In this document: positions 61,201-64,000 of the stretch, one piece after another
Numbering within the stretch: position 1 is the stretch's first letter
Layout of the letters: every line of letters starts with the position of its first letter
Source of the DNA: Phylloscopus collybita
Lineage: Eukaryota; Chordata; Aves; Passeriformes; Phylloscopidae
Length of the DNA stretch: 64,000 nt
NCBI GenBank assembly: GCA_027886175.1
Contig: JAJNNQ010000026.1
Span: forward strand, 12,359,501-12,423,500
Direction of reading: 5' to 3'
Position numbers and translations under genes: made by a program
Notes under the pieces: model-generated
The model's database searches: none
Seen by the model: the letters and a program-made list of their open reading frames with translations, nothing else
What the model was told of the DNA's origin: nothing

Positions 61201-62525
61201 AGGTGTGGCCTTAACAGTGCTGAGTAGAAGGATTTCCCTCAACCTGCTGGCAACACTCCTCCTAATGCAGCCCCAGATACCGTGAGCCATTTTCTTAACA
61301 GCAAAGGCACGTTGTTGGCTCATGCTCATGAATTTCATCTATTTTAATAAACTTACACAAGACAGCTGACTCAAGTATCCATCTTCTGATTCTTGTTAAT
61401 ATCCATTTGAATCATAAAGCAATACGGCAATATTTAAGTAGTCTAAATTATTTTCAGGTTTCTTTTGGGGAAAAAAATGACAAAACGGACTTTATAAGTC
61501 TCAGACTAATGTTACAACAAGCCTCGATTTTCCCAAATGTCTTTAAACCATTTCTTCTCCTAACATTACCATGACACATATTTTTATATCAACACTGCAT
61601 GAGTTATTTCCAGAGCACTTACATGAGCCAGTGGGCTTAGATGAACACCAGAATGTGGTCTTGATTCAGACGATTCAGAACTGGATGTACCAAAACTAAC
61701 AAAGAAATGAAACAGTTAGAATAAAGCTGACCCAGAGCTGTGTGATCAGCTGTTTCTTTTAATTGCATGCCTCTTCCCTTTGCCAGTGAATGTGGGGAAA
61801 GGGAAGAAAGGAAAAGTGACAACAGCACTTCACGATAACAAAATTCTACCTGGAAGTAATTTTGAGGCAGTAAAAACTTTGTTTGAAAATAATCATTTCA
61901 ATCTGCAGGACCTAAAATTTTACAGTTAAAATATCTTCAGAAGGCTCTGAAAAAAGATCTGGTACATAGGTTAAAGGAAACAAGCAAGCTTTCACATATT
62001 CTGGGAAAAAAGCTGTAGACTATCTCAATTAAAAGCATTCAATTGTCTCAAGAAAAGGTAAATAACAGATTATTTTCTTATACTATTCTCCACATAGAAA
62101 ACTAGTATAATGACTGCCTCTGGTAGCTCTAATCCATGGGAACTTCCTGGACATGTAGATTAACACCAACAGTAAAGATCATTAGAAGGCGGCAAAGGAT
62201 GTGATTAGGAATACCGATTAACACAGGGAAAATAATCACCGGAAGCATAATTAGAGAATCAAATCTCTTGCTGCTAAAGGATATCTGAAAAAATCTTAAA
62301 GTCACAGTACCTAAGAACTGAAGGGGATCTACTTTGAGAACATTGAGACTGAGACCCAAAAAGTTTCCTTTGTTCATCTGTAGGTGTGAAAGGTCTTTGA
62401 GTTTTTACTGTTCGTAGAGCATCTCTGGCTTCATTTACAATCTCAGAACTGGTCTTAGGCTTTGTCACTGACAGCCAGTAGAATGGTTCTGCTTTTCTTC
62501 TATTTTCAGTCTTTGAAGCTTGCAT
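1090..62525 (-). CDS. ARMC2: ARMC2, armadillo repeat-containing protein 2 (composite of 16 coding exons, last exon off the window)
   Basis: The gene runs right to left. Joining 16 minus-strand exons (62525-62311, 61695-61623, 59417-59246, 58050-57825, 39358-39288, 34848-34756, 31946-31768, 30506-30404, 27944-27724, 23480-23335, 21162-21063, 8763-8448, 7014-6892, 5094-4981, 3593-3461, 1247-1090) gives 2443 coding bases, 814 codons plus one base, with every GT-AG phase matching. Residues 1-260 are low-complexity and Ser/Pro-rich; about 260-810 form armadillo-type helical repeats. The family member in mammals is about 867 residues, so roughly 53 remain in one exon beyond position 1. Known of the family: ARMC2 is needed for sperm flagellum axoneme assembly (human loss causes multiple flagellar abnormalities) and acts as a carrier/adaptor for radial-spoke transport in algae. 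The introns hold all the repeats in the window, including an antisense retrovirus. No disabling change was seen. Confidence 0.93.
1248..3460. other. ARMC2 intron 15
   Basis: 2.2 kb. It includes a 143-codon plus-strand open frame (2877-3308) with no recognisable domain and no conservation argument. No repeat recognised. Confidence 0.7.
3461..3593 (-). CDS. ARMC2: ARMC2 coding exon 15
   Basis: A 133-nt exon encoding [33 protein letters not shown] and a short MEEGGIGK tail, matching the conserved [11 protein letters not shown] armadillo repeat. Acceptor is ctttacaatccag and donor gtaagt; it ends two bases into a Lys codon. Confidence 0.94.
3594..4980. other. ARMC2 intron 14
   Basis: 1.4 kb. 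It holds the C/G-run tract at 3904-3927, a GC-rich block at about 3990-4180 and an A-rich tract near 4372-4399. Otherwise AT-rich with nothing identified. Confidence 0.7.
3904..3927 (-). other. G-quadruplex-type G runs on the ARMC2 sense strand
   Basis: The plus strand is C6-T-C4-A-C9-G-C2, so the minus (transcribed-sense) strand has several G runs with one-base spacers, fitting the four-run rule when the nine-base run is split. It is intronic, between exons 14 and 15, 310 nt beyond the exon 15 acceptor. Structure is inferred, not shown. Confidence 0.6.
4981..5094 (-). CDS. ARMC2: ARMC2 coding exon 14
   Basis: A 114-nt exon encoding [12 protein letters not shown] and [20 protein letters not shown], then FIMQKK, an armadillo repeat with the conserved [10 protein letters not shown] helix. 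Acceptor is gcaaaccaatag and donor gtgagt. Phase 1 on both sides agrees with exons 13 and 15. Confidence 0.94.
5095..6891. other. ARMC2 intron 13
   Basis: 1.8 kb; a short GTCT run at 5221-5232 and nothing else recognised. Confidence 0.7.
6892..7014 (-). CDS. ARMC2: ARMC2 coding exon 13
   Basis: A 123-nt exon (2+120+1) encoding [18 protein letters not shown] followed by [16 protein letters not shown], almost identical to the mammalian protein. Acceptor is ggttttttactcag and donor gtaagg. This is a typical armadillo repeat with the INNLSYY helix. Confidence 0.95.
7015..8447. other. ARMC2 intron 12
   Basis: 1.4 kb of AT-rich intron. I see no repeat or gene in it. Confidence 0.7.
8448..8763 (-). 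CDS. ARMC2: ARMC2 coding exon 12 (longest)
   Basis: A 316-nt exon for residues about 534-638, separated from exon 11 by a 12.3-kb intron. It encodes [20 protein letters not shown], then a variable linker, then [20 protein letters not shown] and a hydrophobic helix ending [13 protein letters not shown] and [15 protein letters not shown] are the most recognisable ARMC2 signatures in the window. Acceptor is tttattttgttacag and donor gtaata; it ends one base into a codon. Confidence 0.96.
9090..10030 (-). mobile_element. Possible ancient CR1/L3-type LINE remnant, minus strand
   Basis: ttgactggtctatcattccc with cagttcctcctctttctcct (near 9330-9370), then aaaacaggcaccctacaacc, resembles the reverse complement of an old vertebrate CR1-like ORF2 section; further T-rich segments to about 10000 fit loosely. 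Heavily decayed, and I cannot align it formally, so this is tentative. Confidence 0.4.
13307..13326. repeat. ATT microsatellite
   Basis: About six ATT/TAT units in the intron between exons 11 and 12. Ordinary simple repeat. Confidence 0.85.
15060..16660 (+). mobile_element. Old CR1 LINE copy, plus strand, degraded
   Basis: Scattered matches in order to the second CR1 ORF and 3' end: gcagagaagctaaatgagtt(ctttgca) near 15220, tttaacaaagtcactcacca near 15726, aaggttttgtgctgggatct near 15872, atggccacatcttaagtgcg near 16266, and ctcttcagcgtggaaaagag near 16413, ending with gcaactccttgtcaatggat. Many stops and indels. Boundaries are approximate. Confidence 0.65.
19925..20630 (+). repeat. LTR-like stretch with a polyadenylation region (tentative)
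   Basis: It includes AATAAA at 20390-20395 followed by a GT-rich zone and a GC-richer block (gtccttccagggcactgccc, then gtgtgaccctgaataagtca) unlike the surrounding intron. The layout resembles an avian LTR with U3, a polyA signal and U5, but no TG/CA ends or target duplication could be fixed. It could be another old repeat. Confidence 0.3.
21063..21162 (-). CDS. ARMC2: ARMC2 coding exon 11
   Basis: A 100-nt exon (phase 2 in, phase 0 out) encoding [20 protein letters not shown] and then [14 protein letters not shown], matching the SKLTSY..C.ALA.YSRCY..FL.L.NKYQKKQ stretch of mammalian ARMC2. Acceptor is tttttttctttatag and donor gtcagt. Confidence 0.92.
21163..27723. other. ARMC2 introns 10 and 9 (either side of exon 10)
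   Basis: Intron 10 (21163-23334) and intron 9 (23481-27723). AT-rich, with no recognisable repeat or gene apart from exon 10 itself. Short open frames here have no domain. Confidence 0.65.
23335..23480 (-). CDS. ARMC2: ARMC2 coding exon 10 (GC-rich)
   Basis: A 146-nt exon encoding [20 protein letters not shown] and [15 protein letters not shown], an armadillo repeat whose DKDVC core is conserved. Acceptor is gtgtgcag and donor gtacgt; it ends two bases into a codon. Its base composition is unlike every other exon here: very rich in G+C and CpG (for example around 23390-23450), while flanking introns are AT-rich. Confidence 0.9.
27724..27944 (-). CDS. ARMC2: ARMC2 coding exon 9
   Basis: A 221-nt exon for residues about 378-451: [37 protein letters not shown] and YKLGHLLVQ. 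These are strongly conserved armadillo helices; EDLQTN and SKGAVE are near-invariant in my recollection of the family. Acceptor is gattttccttttag and donor gttagc. It ends in phase 0. Confidence 0.93.
29535..30312 (+). mobile_element. Old CR1 LINE 3' part, plus strand, degraded
   Basis: Matches in CR1 order: gagatcttagagccattgtt, gtggacagttctcc, ggctcaatgtgcagccgcag near 29580; then the helix-coding part through gagatgcttcagtcttaaaa near 29836, and the 3' end gaacactgggctagaccaac near 30257. Interrupted by stops. It ends just below ARMC2 exon 8 (30404). Confidence 0.65.
30404..30506 (-). CDS. ARMC2: ARMC2 coding exon 8
   Basis: A 103-nt exon starting in phase 0 at an in-frame ATG codon (internal, not a start) and ending one base into a codon. 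It encodes [20 protein letters not shown] followed by the conserved [11 protein letters not shown] helix, an armadillo repeat. Acceptor atttctttgcag and donor gtatgt are both good. Confidence 0.92.
31768..31946 (-). CDS. ARMC2: ARMC2 coding exon 7
   Basis: A 179-nt exon encoding residues about 284-343: [30 protein letters not shown] and [11 protein letters not shown], the first full armadillo repeat. Donor gtaagt is strong. The acceptor is ambiguous: ...cttcaag|gag|aag allows use of AAG (31946) or GAG (31943), both in frame, differing by one residue; the shorter form matches mammalian length exactly. Confidence 0.92.
34507..34612 (-). mobile_element. Short CR1 3' end, minus strand
   Basis: aggatcacagaatgggtaag, gttgaaaataacctctgaaa, then acaacccctgtgctcaagcagggccacc in pieces, is the reverse complement of the last 100 bp of CR1. 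It lies about 145 bp below ARMC2 exon 6. Confidence 0.88.
34756..34848 (-). CDS. ARMC2: ARMC2 coding exon 6
   Basis: A 93-nt exon encoding an acidic stretch followed by [16 protein letters not shown], a clear match to the conserved FWNT..PIL.ELEK segment that opens the armadillo region. Only acceptor AG 34849-34850 with donor gtgggt (GT at 34755-34754) keeps phase 1 on both sides; nearby AG and GT choices give stops. It was found by motif and phase, because the exon is short and its donor is non-standard. Confidence 0.82.
36342..37065 (+). repeat. Solo LTR with 5-bp target duplication
   Basis: 724 bp starting TGTCCTGGGTT and ending AACCAAGACA, imperfect inverted ends typical of LTRs, flanked on both sides by CTGAG (36337-36341 and 37066-37070). 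It has a TATA-like CATAAAAA at 36625-36632, suggesting plus-strand polarity, and a T-rich then AGTAAA region near 36915. No internal retroviral sequence is attached, so it is a solo LTR left by recombination. A 5-bp duplication suggests an ERVL-type element; the family name is not known to me. Confidence 0.85.
37370..37388. repeat. ATT microsatellite
   Basis: Six ATT-type units (atattattattattatt) in intron 5, about 300 bp to the right of the solo LTR. Confidence 0.85.
39288..39358 (-). CDS. ARMC2: ARMC2 coding exon 5
   Basis: A short 71-nt exon (phase 2 in, phase 1 out) encoding a basic, Ser-rich linker [18 protein letters not shown]. Acceptor is ctgtatcttttag; the donor gtacaa is weaker than its neighbours. 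The linker matches in place and character, not residue by residue, the basic region before the first armadillo helix of mammalian ARMC2. Confidence 0.8.
41929..42522 (-). repeat. ERVL-type LTR, minus strand
   Basis: Read on the minus strand it opens TATTGGGTCTGGCTGAGACG and contains ggacataaccaggacagctg, accaaagggattccata and a U5 end ggtcaacccaccaca, a pattern I recognise from avian ERVL LTRs. The first dinucleotide appears as CG (from TG). Flanks (tgtgg and tgttc) are only a partial duplication. No internal sequence adjoins, so it is probably a solo LTR, older than the one at 36.3 kb. Confidence 0.7.
44884..45094 (-). mobile_element. CR1 LINE 3' fragment, minus strand (left half, interrupted)
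   Basis: It carries the reverse-complement CR1 pattern: ttgataagaacccctgccaagcc, caacagttccagctctctcggcc, then ttggactggggagcctggaactgg. It breaks off at ccaggtgtag, where a plus-strand CR1 piece begins. The 51255..51470 fragment continues the same orientation after a gap of about 130 consensus bases. Confidence 0.85.
45095..45127 (+). mobile_element. CR1 3' end fragment, plus strand (left part, split by the retrovirus)
   Basis: tggagattttcaagacacaa followed by acagggtgct matches the last section of CR1 before its 3' end. The copy resumes at 51171 after the retrovirus. Confidence 0.65.
45122..45127. repeat. Target-site duplication, left copy (GGGTGC)
   Basis: GGGTGC directly precedes the TG that opens the retroviral sequence. 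The identical hexamer follows the right end. The shared string is actually 11 bases (AACAGGGTGCT on both sides) because the element's terminal bases happen to extend the match; 6 bp is preferred as the class II rule. Confidence 0.7.
45195..45296 (+). pseudogene. Residual 3' end of retroviral gag frame
   Basis: The zero frame leading into the slippery heptamer is open from 45195 to the TGA at 45294-45296 (33 codons, highly charged and Lys/Glu-rich). The same frame upstream (from about 45132) is open but interrupted by a TGA at 45192-45194. No zinc-knuckle CCHC box or capsid motif is present, so only the extreme end of gag survives, possibly joined across an internal deletion. That it is gag is inferred from its position and from the heptamer being in the correct reading phase. 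Confidence 0.5.
45284..49018 (+). CDS. Retroviral Pro-Pol polyprotein (dUTPase-like, protease, RT, RNase H, integrase), uninterrupted
   Basis: The frame is open for over 1,240 codons; residue numbers here count from the TTG at 45383. Order: degenerate dUTPase-like segment (about 28-125, ending [10 protein letters not shown]); aspartic protease (about 165-260) with active-site triplet D180-S-A instead of D-T/S-G; reverse transcriptase (about 275-500) with catalytic D377, LPQG 416-419 and YIDD 450-453; RNase H with D746, E781, D801, D866; integrase with an HHCC-type zinc region near 890-930, D945, D1002, E1038 (D and E 35 residues apart) and a C-terminal SH3-like part. There is no in-frame ATG until residue 251, so expression would need frameshifting from gag or a spliced leader. 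Pro and pol share one frame. A retroviral family is certain; activity is not known. The dUTPase-protease order points to a betaretrovirus-like origin. Confidence 0.93.
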   Translation, partial: VKKLNDERGAAQRVDEKWAENNTEKDKRSGNSDLSFFFQNVKRPRKPKQLILPEPTGSLTTTSRYEPFRLKLAEPLHLRDNQWHTAVVSKEPGTWHLIGTKWVVIGDCKFTPKDIKIAPGLIRTDPERFVVWLAADDPPTFLPKGQIIAQAIPSPQVFAVKKDSDDSSTDGDEGESDRGNTVAVVKELSRGRPKDYCKLSFGGESTLLNGAWDSAADVTIIPEKDWPSHWELKNISEHLQGIGGLQLAKQSKRAITFEGPKGQIATLCPFVLDFEEPLWGRDLMSQWGVTMEIPDPPQVFQAAVTEEHPIQKLNWLTDKPVWVEQWPLSKQKLKVLNELVEEQLKKGHIEESTSPWNSPVFVIQKADKIRWRLLHDLRRINEVVEDMGPLQPGMPSPTMLPENWNLTVIDIKDCFFHIPLHPDDAPRFAFSVPSINQEAPRKRYQWRCLPQGLKVSPTLCQRYVSSLLEPVRSAVPQAIIYHYIDDVLISAPTDDLLGHALDLTVTSLVRAGFELQETKIQKMPPWKYLGLEIRKKTIVPQKLKIKTQIETLADVHQLCGSLNWVRPWLGLSTEDLAPLFDLLKGGEELSSPRTLTPEAETALEKIQHAMSTRQANRCKLDLPFRFIILGKLPHLHGMIFQWDTKTPPKSEKVQNKEDPLSIIEWVFLSYHRTKRMTKPQELMAELVRKARIRLRELAGCDFECIHMPIKLNSGQITKIMLEHLLQENEALQFALDNYSGQISVHRPAHKMFSADVQFHLELKTMQSKKPLNALTVFTDASGKSHKSVMTWRDPDLHQWESDVAEVEGSPQVAELAAVVRAFEKFSEPFNLVTDSSYVAGIVSRAEQSVLQEVSNISLFQLLSKLVKLISLREHPFFVMHTRSHTELPGFIAEGNKRADALATTVELAPLPNRFEQARISHQLHHQNAPGLVRQFNLTRDQAKAIVNNCSQCNKCAISSLPTGVNPRGLSSCEVWQSDVTHFAPFGKQKFVHVSVDTFSGAVFASAHTGEKAGDAIKHFIQAFAVLGIPKSLKTDNAPAYTSKEFSNFLQQWGVEHKTGIPHSPTGQAIVERTHLNLKRVLSQQQPILKIEPPSVRLARALFTLNFLNCSFETMNPPVTRHFRGSSLLEPHERPKVLVKDPETLRIQGPHDLVTWGRGYACVSTPTGLRWIPSRCVRPYVPKTSEAKVPQAAVASWRRRKKDEEQEGSDTEPSCPVSIPSWMFWQEEEAEELLPLAECFQCLFN
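45287..45341 (+). promoter_or_regulatory. Putative -1 ribosomal frameshift signal (gag to pro-pol)
   Basis: A AAA AAC (45287-45293) is in correct phase for the upstream gag frame (tcA AAA AAC) and is followed at once by that frame's TGA stop. Slipping back one base enters the long pro-pol frame. Downstream, CAGCCCA (45312-45318) pairs perfectly with TGGGCTG (45335-45341), a 7-bp stem with a 16-nt loop, about 18 nt after the heptamer, which is somewhat far for a classical stimulator. The heptamer is the one used by several betaretroviruses. Confidence 0.6.
45380..45400 (+). promoter_or_regulatory. Strong splice-acceptor-like sequence inside pro-pol
   Basis: A run of pyrimidines (tgtcttttttctttcag) ends at AG 45399-45400, just inside the open Pol frame. 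It fits a 3' splice site consensus better than many ARMC2 exons do. Whether it is used is unknown; it could let an upstream plus-strand transcript splice into the Pol frame. Confidence 0.4.
49020..49040 (+). promoter_or_regulatory. Putative env splice acceptor
   Basis: A pyrimidine-rich tract and AG (ttcttttcttttaagttacag) lies two bases after the pol stop and 22 nt before the env ATG, the expected site for the subgenomic env mRNA 3' splice site of a simple retrovirus. Confidence 0.6.
49063..50223 (+). CDS. Retroviral envelope (SU plus TM ectodomain), stopped before the membrane anchor
   Basis: 386 codons from the ATG at 49063. Residues about 8-25 are a hydrophobic signal sequence. SU is short (about 230 residues) with N-glycosylation sites; a KVQKR stretch near residue 243 is the likely SU/TM junction but lacks the Arg four places back of a minimal furin site. 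A hydrophobic fusion-peptide-like segment follows (about 262-285), then an immunosuppressive-domain-like [12 protein letters not shown] and the CX6CC motif (C331, C338, C339) typical of gamma- and alpharetrovirus TM. The frame ends at TAA 50221-50223, before the transmembrane segment, so the product would be secreted. No other break was seen. This is an old genomic copy; no activity is implied. Confidence 0.85.
   Translation: MEIRSSRVFAFVMLLSLPTLAFFWIVPQPKTNVWKTLAQSLGQDHICLASASAQNPMSACLVGIPAKEEEYPQPLLRWRQSFNQKPSAVKEFQEINEPPSTVVKNPLAFWKQWSQSLGRPHLEPQELELLGSSKAPFCVQFMYTPPKEQEKSFYNLRQAEISYMATNWCAKIVHVLTFSASNSLSLPKGFFLVCGDRAFTGIPARLIRGPCTLGKLSLFTPNMTQILNWHKKNSSLKVQKRDLTSLNSDCNSEIIHWSRAKAAALSVFLPWVSIAKSAGELRQLECWVAKQANLTSRAISDLLSDEQITRRATLQNRAAIDYLLLLNQHSCEEFEGLCCFNLSSKAEDVRKSVHQLRGMVSSIKEETGDWFDNIFSGVRLSKVASS
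50224..50430 (+). pseudogene. Env membrane anchor and cytoplasmic tail, cut off by an upstream in-frame stop
   Basis: In the same frame as env, 68 codons continue after the TAA at 50221. They start with a hydrophobic segment ([17 protein letters not shown]) that is a clear transmembrane helix, then a Ser/Thr/Glu-rich tail ending at TAA 50428-50430, immediately before the polypurine tract. So the single stop separates the ectodomain from its anchor; no frameshift is involved. Confidence 0.8.
50432..50455 (+). promoter_or_regulatory. Polypurine tract of the retrovirus
   Basis: An all-purine run, 16 A then GGGGGAAG, directly before the 3' LTR: the plus-strand primer site for reverse transcription. 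The A run may have lengthened by slippage after insertion. Confidence 0.8.
50456..51170 (+). repeat. 3' LTR of the class II retrovirus (about 715 bp)
   Basis: It begins right after the polypurine tract (TATGACTCTGC...; the first dinucleotide is TA, perhaps mutated from TG) and ends CA at 51170. Its right part is C-rich (about 50890-50990), with AATAAA at 50989-50994, so R ends near 51010 and U5 is about 160 nt. Alternatively the LTR might end at ccccaca near 51086, with the last 85 nt being leader. No primer-binding site complementary to a common tRNA was recognised after either end. Confidence 0.75.
50989..50994 (+). terminator. Polyadenylation signal AATAAA in the LTR
   Basis: A canonical hexamer in the 3' LTR followed by a GT/T-rich stretch (tctgttccctgg), positioned to define the end of R. 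Confidence 0.75.
51171..51176. repeat. Target-site duplication, right copy (GGGTGC)
   Basis: This copy follows ...gcaaca at the end of the 3' LTR. The sequence then continues as the interrupted CR1 (tacataatctcatct), which fits the left flank once the retrovirus is removed. Confidence 0.7.
51171..51252 (+). mobile_element. CR1 3' end fragment, plus strand (right part)
   Basis: taatctcatctactctcttt, then agatcttcggaggtctctcc and cctgttctatga, is the CR1 3' terminus, continuing the piece at 45095..45127. The retrovirus therefore inserted into a CR1 tail that was itself set within an older minus-strand CR1. Confidence 0.75.
51255..51470 (-). mobile_element. CR1 LINE fragment, minus strand (right half of the outer copy)
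   Basis: The CR1 reverse-complement signature is clear: aggacctccatccaggtc, tttttctgcaaagctgc, cccagtatgtaatggtgccc, aggactttt and tttgttaaactacatcacatt. It fades after cctctggacaaccctctggtg. Confidence 0.85.
55047..55134. repeat. Near-perfect 88-bp palindrome (hairpin)
   Basis: Arms 55047-55074 and 55107-55134 are perfect reverse complements over 28 bp. The inner parts 55075-55087 and 55088-55100 pair 12 of 13 (the exception is G opposite T). Six bases, CAAGTA at 55101-55106, bulge on the right arm. There is essentially no loop. It lies in ARMC2 intron 4, so the pre-mRNA would carry a 41-bp RNA hairpin. No transposon ends are evident. Confidence 0.95.
57825..58050 (-). CDS. ARMC2: ARMC2 coding exon 4
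   Basis: A 226-nt exon (phase 1 in, phase 2 out) encoding residues about 154-228, with [14 protein letters not shown] and [16 protein letters not shown]. It is Ser/Glu/Asp-rich and has no recognisable domain. Acceptor ttatttcag and donor gtatgg fit consensus. It is followed by the largest intron (18.5 kb), which carries the endogenous retrovirus. Conservation here is weak; support is mainly the open frame and matching phases. Confidence 0.8.
59246..59417 (-). CDS. ARMC2: ARMC2 coding exon 3
   Basis: A 172-nt exon starting in phase 0 and ending one base into a codon. It encodes residues about 97-153, including [19 protein letters not shown], which aligns with the PKPPVD-type motif of mammalian ARMC2. 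Acceptor is tttttgtcacag and donor gtaaga. The N-terminal third of the protein is poorly conserved, so identity rests on this motif plus phase continuity. Confidence 0.85.
60758..61338 (-). mobile_element. CR1 LINE 3' fragment, minus strand
   Basis: The plus strand reads gatcacaaaaccacaaaata, then gaggttggaaggaatccc, the reverse complement of a CR1 3' tail. It continues through gagcccagaactgcatacag, cactccaggtgtggcc, gtgctgagtagaagg and aacactcctcctaatgcagc. About 580 bp, 5'-truncated as usual for CR1, in the intron between ARMC2 exons 2 and 3 and in the same strand sense as the gene. Confidence 0.92.
61623..61695 (-). CDS. ARMC2: ARMC2 coding exon 2
   Basis: This 73-nt exon completes a Ser codon (2+1 split) and encodes a Ser-rich stretch ending [13 protein letters not shown], closely parallel to the mammalian protein at this position. 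Acceptor AG is at 61696-61697 and donor gtaagt begins at 61622 going left. It ends in phase 0. The segment is predicted to be disordered. Confidence 0.85.
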
Positions 62526-62555
62526 TCCTCTGCAAAGTACTGCACAGCAAGAACA
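62311..62555 (-). CDS. ARMC2: ARMC2 coding exon 1 (with 30 nt of 5' UTR)
   Basis: The start codon is at 62525-62523; bases 62526-62555 are 5' UTR behind a splice acceptor (AG at 62556-62557), so at least one noncoding exon lies upstream. This ATG is chosen because the PFY motif then sits at residue 14, as I recall for mammalian ARMC2. The exon encodes [18 protein letters not shown] and [16 protein letters not shown], the conserved N-terminal signature. It ends after 71 codons plus 2 nt at donor gtactg. The frame is open through the UTR part, so a more upstream start in another exon cannot be fully excluded. Confidence 0.9.
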
Positions 62556-64000
62556 CTGGAAAATATATGTGAAAGTCACAAAGTATTATGCTAGTTTTAA
62601 ATGACAAACTATTAATTCATCACTGGTTATGTTACCACAATACGGTTAAAAAGAGTAAGTAAATCCTAGACAGTGCTGAAATACTGGGAAATAAGGTACA
62701 CTGATATTGCATTTCTGCTCTATTCCTCAGTTCTGTAGGAAAATACTCAAAAACAGAAAGCATCTGACATGGAGGATCTACCTTCAGTTTTTTACAGGAA
62801 GCTAAAATATGTCACTATGCTTCATGGGCCAAATGTGACACTCAAACTTCCATAGAAAATCTGTTTCTTGACATCCAATTACTTAGGAAACACCACAGCC
62901 AAAACAGGAAGTCAATATGTTGCAAAGAGACAGGTTTTTCCAACTTAGGAAAAACCCAATATATACTATGGACCTTACCAAGGACAGCTTTCTAATATGT
63001 CAGTGGCATTCTTATTGGTAACTGAAGCACAGTTATGAGCAACTGATAAGCAGAGACAAGGAAGAATAAGCAATGCATTTTTTTCCTCTGAAAGAAATGA
63101 CTCCCCAACCCATCCCCAAGCACAGGCAAAGAAAGATAACACTAACATAAGTTATAAACCCAAACTTCTAATCAGTGTTCTGTCCTGCTGTAGTTTCTGG
63201 GAAATGCAGTGGGCAGTGACAGACTTGCTCCATTGCCCCCTGGACCCACAACCCATCACTATCATGGTGCAGTTCTCTGTAGATATCATCCTTGCCATTT
63301 TACAGCAAACTCATCACAAATCTTACACCATGCAAAATTCCTCTTGTGCTTTCAAACTTACCTAAAAACAAAAATATGTTTCTGCACTGTGACTCAGACC
63401 ATCTGGAAACTTCTATTCACTCACACAGTTTATGACAATGAACTGACAGTACATCAGAGACATCATCTGGTTATTTCTAAACTATGGAGTAAAAAAAAAA
63501 AAAAATCTCTTCTGCAGTTTAACTTTTCTGCCTGGTTCTTCTTTCTTTGAGAGGCTGCACATTCTGGCACAGCGTCCTTCATTCTTGCACACCCAACATA
63601 AACTTGGATGCTAAGGAGAAGTGCAGCAACCTCTTTCACTAAATGATAATTAAAAAGATCTCAGAACAGATGAGGAGCCTGATACTACCAGTGTTTTAAA
63701 TATTTCTGACTATCATTAATATATTACTTACCTCCACTGTGACTGAATTTTGTTCTCTATGCTTCTTACTCTTCCCTCAATTACAATGTGATTTTAAAAA
63801 AAAAAGGAGTTCCACTGCAGCTGGAAAAATTATTTCTGTTTGGAAAAATTATACAGTCAGTCCTCGCTGAAAAAATGAAGGTTGACTATCATTCCCTATT
63901 CCCCCAGCTACCGGGAGCCCGAATTTTGACCTTAAGTGAAAGGTCTTCTCTGTAGGTCTTATGTCTGATACAGCTGGAATTGCCCTGTGCAGGGCCAGGA
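62556..64000. other. Sequence upstream of ARMC2 coding exon 1
   Basis: 1.4 kb of AT-rich sequence above the exon 1 acceptor, presumably 5' UTR intron. No CpG island, promoter or convincing noncoding exon is visible, so the promoter is probably beyond the right edge. Confidence 0.6.

Larger units (their letters stand above)
58051..62310. other. ARMC2 introns 3, 2 and 1 (around exons 3 and 2)
   Basis: Intron 3 (58051-59245): nothing recognised. Intron 2 (59418-61622): the minus-strand CR1 at 60.76-61.34 kb and an A run near 59488. Intron 1 (61696-62310): nothing recognised. Confidence 0.7.

Noticed and set aside
1..64000. CRISPR array, operon, rRNA or tRNA gene
   Set aside because: No regularly spaced repeats, no tRNA or rRNA signature seen; the window is vertebrate intronic DNA.

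Overview
This window is a piece of a bird genome. Three things show it: avian CR1 LINE copies in both orientations and of several ages, avian ERV-type LTRs, and a vertebrate gene split into short exons by long AT-rich introns. A songbird or close relative is my guess, not something the sequence proves. There are no bacterial features.

The only host gene I can support is ARMC2 (armadillo repeat containing 2), on the minus strand across nearly the whole window. I placed 16 coding exons, from the start codon at 62525 down to the exon at 1090..1247. All introns are GT-AG, and all phases join without a break into 814 codons plus one base. Only the last coding exon (about 50 codons in other vertebrates) and the 5' noncoding exon(s) and promoter lie outside or were not found. 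ARMC2 is a ciliary/flagellar protein needed for sperm axoneme assembly in mammals. No exon carries a frameshift or stop, so the gene looks functional.

The introns hold the mobile DNA. From left to right: a possible ancient LINE remnant (about 9.1-10.0 kb); an old plus-strand CR1 (15.1-16.7 kb); a weak LTR-like stretch (19.9-20.6 kb); a second old plus-strand CR1 (29.5-30.3 kb); a short minus-strand CR1 end (34.5 kb); a solo LTR with a perfect 5-bp target duplication (36342..37065); a minus-strand ERVL-type LTR (41.9-42.5 kb); a nested CR1/CR1/ERV complex (44.9-51.5 kb); an almost perfect 88-bp palindrome (55047..55134); and a minus-strand CR1 (60.76-61.34 kb).

The most striking object is the class II endogenous retrovirus at 45128..51170, inserted antisense to ARMC2 in its 18.5-kb intron and flanked by a 6-bp duplication. 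It has lost its 5' LTR, leader and nearly all of gag. It still keeps a gag-end slippery heptamer, an uninterrupted protease-RT-RNase H-integrase frame of more than 1,200 codons with the RT, RNase H and integrase catalytic residues in place, an env whose only visible stop falls just before the membrane anchor, a polypurine tract and a 3' LTR. Pol looks betaretrovirus-like (dUTPase-like segment before protease) while Env TM has an alpharetrovirus-like CX6CC arrangement. An intact Pol with no gag, and an Env that would be secreted, are what most merit a second look.
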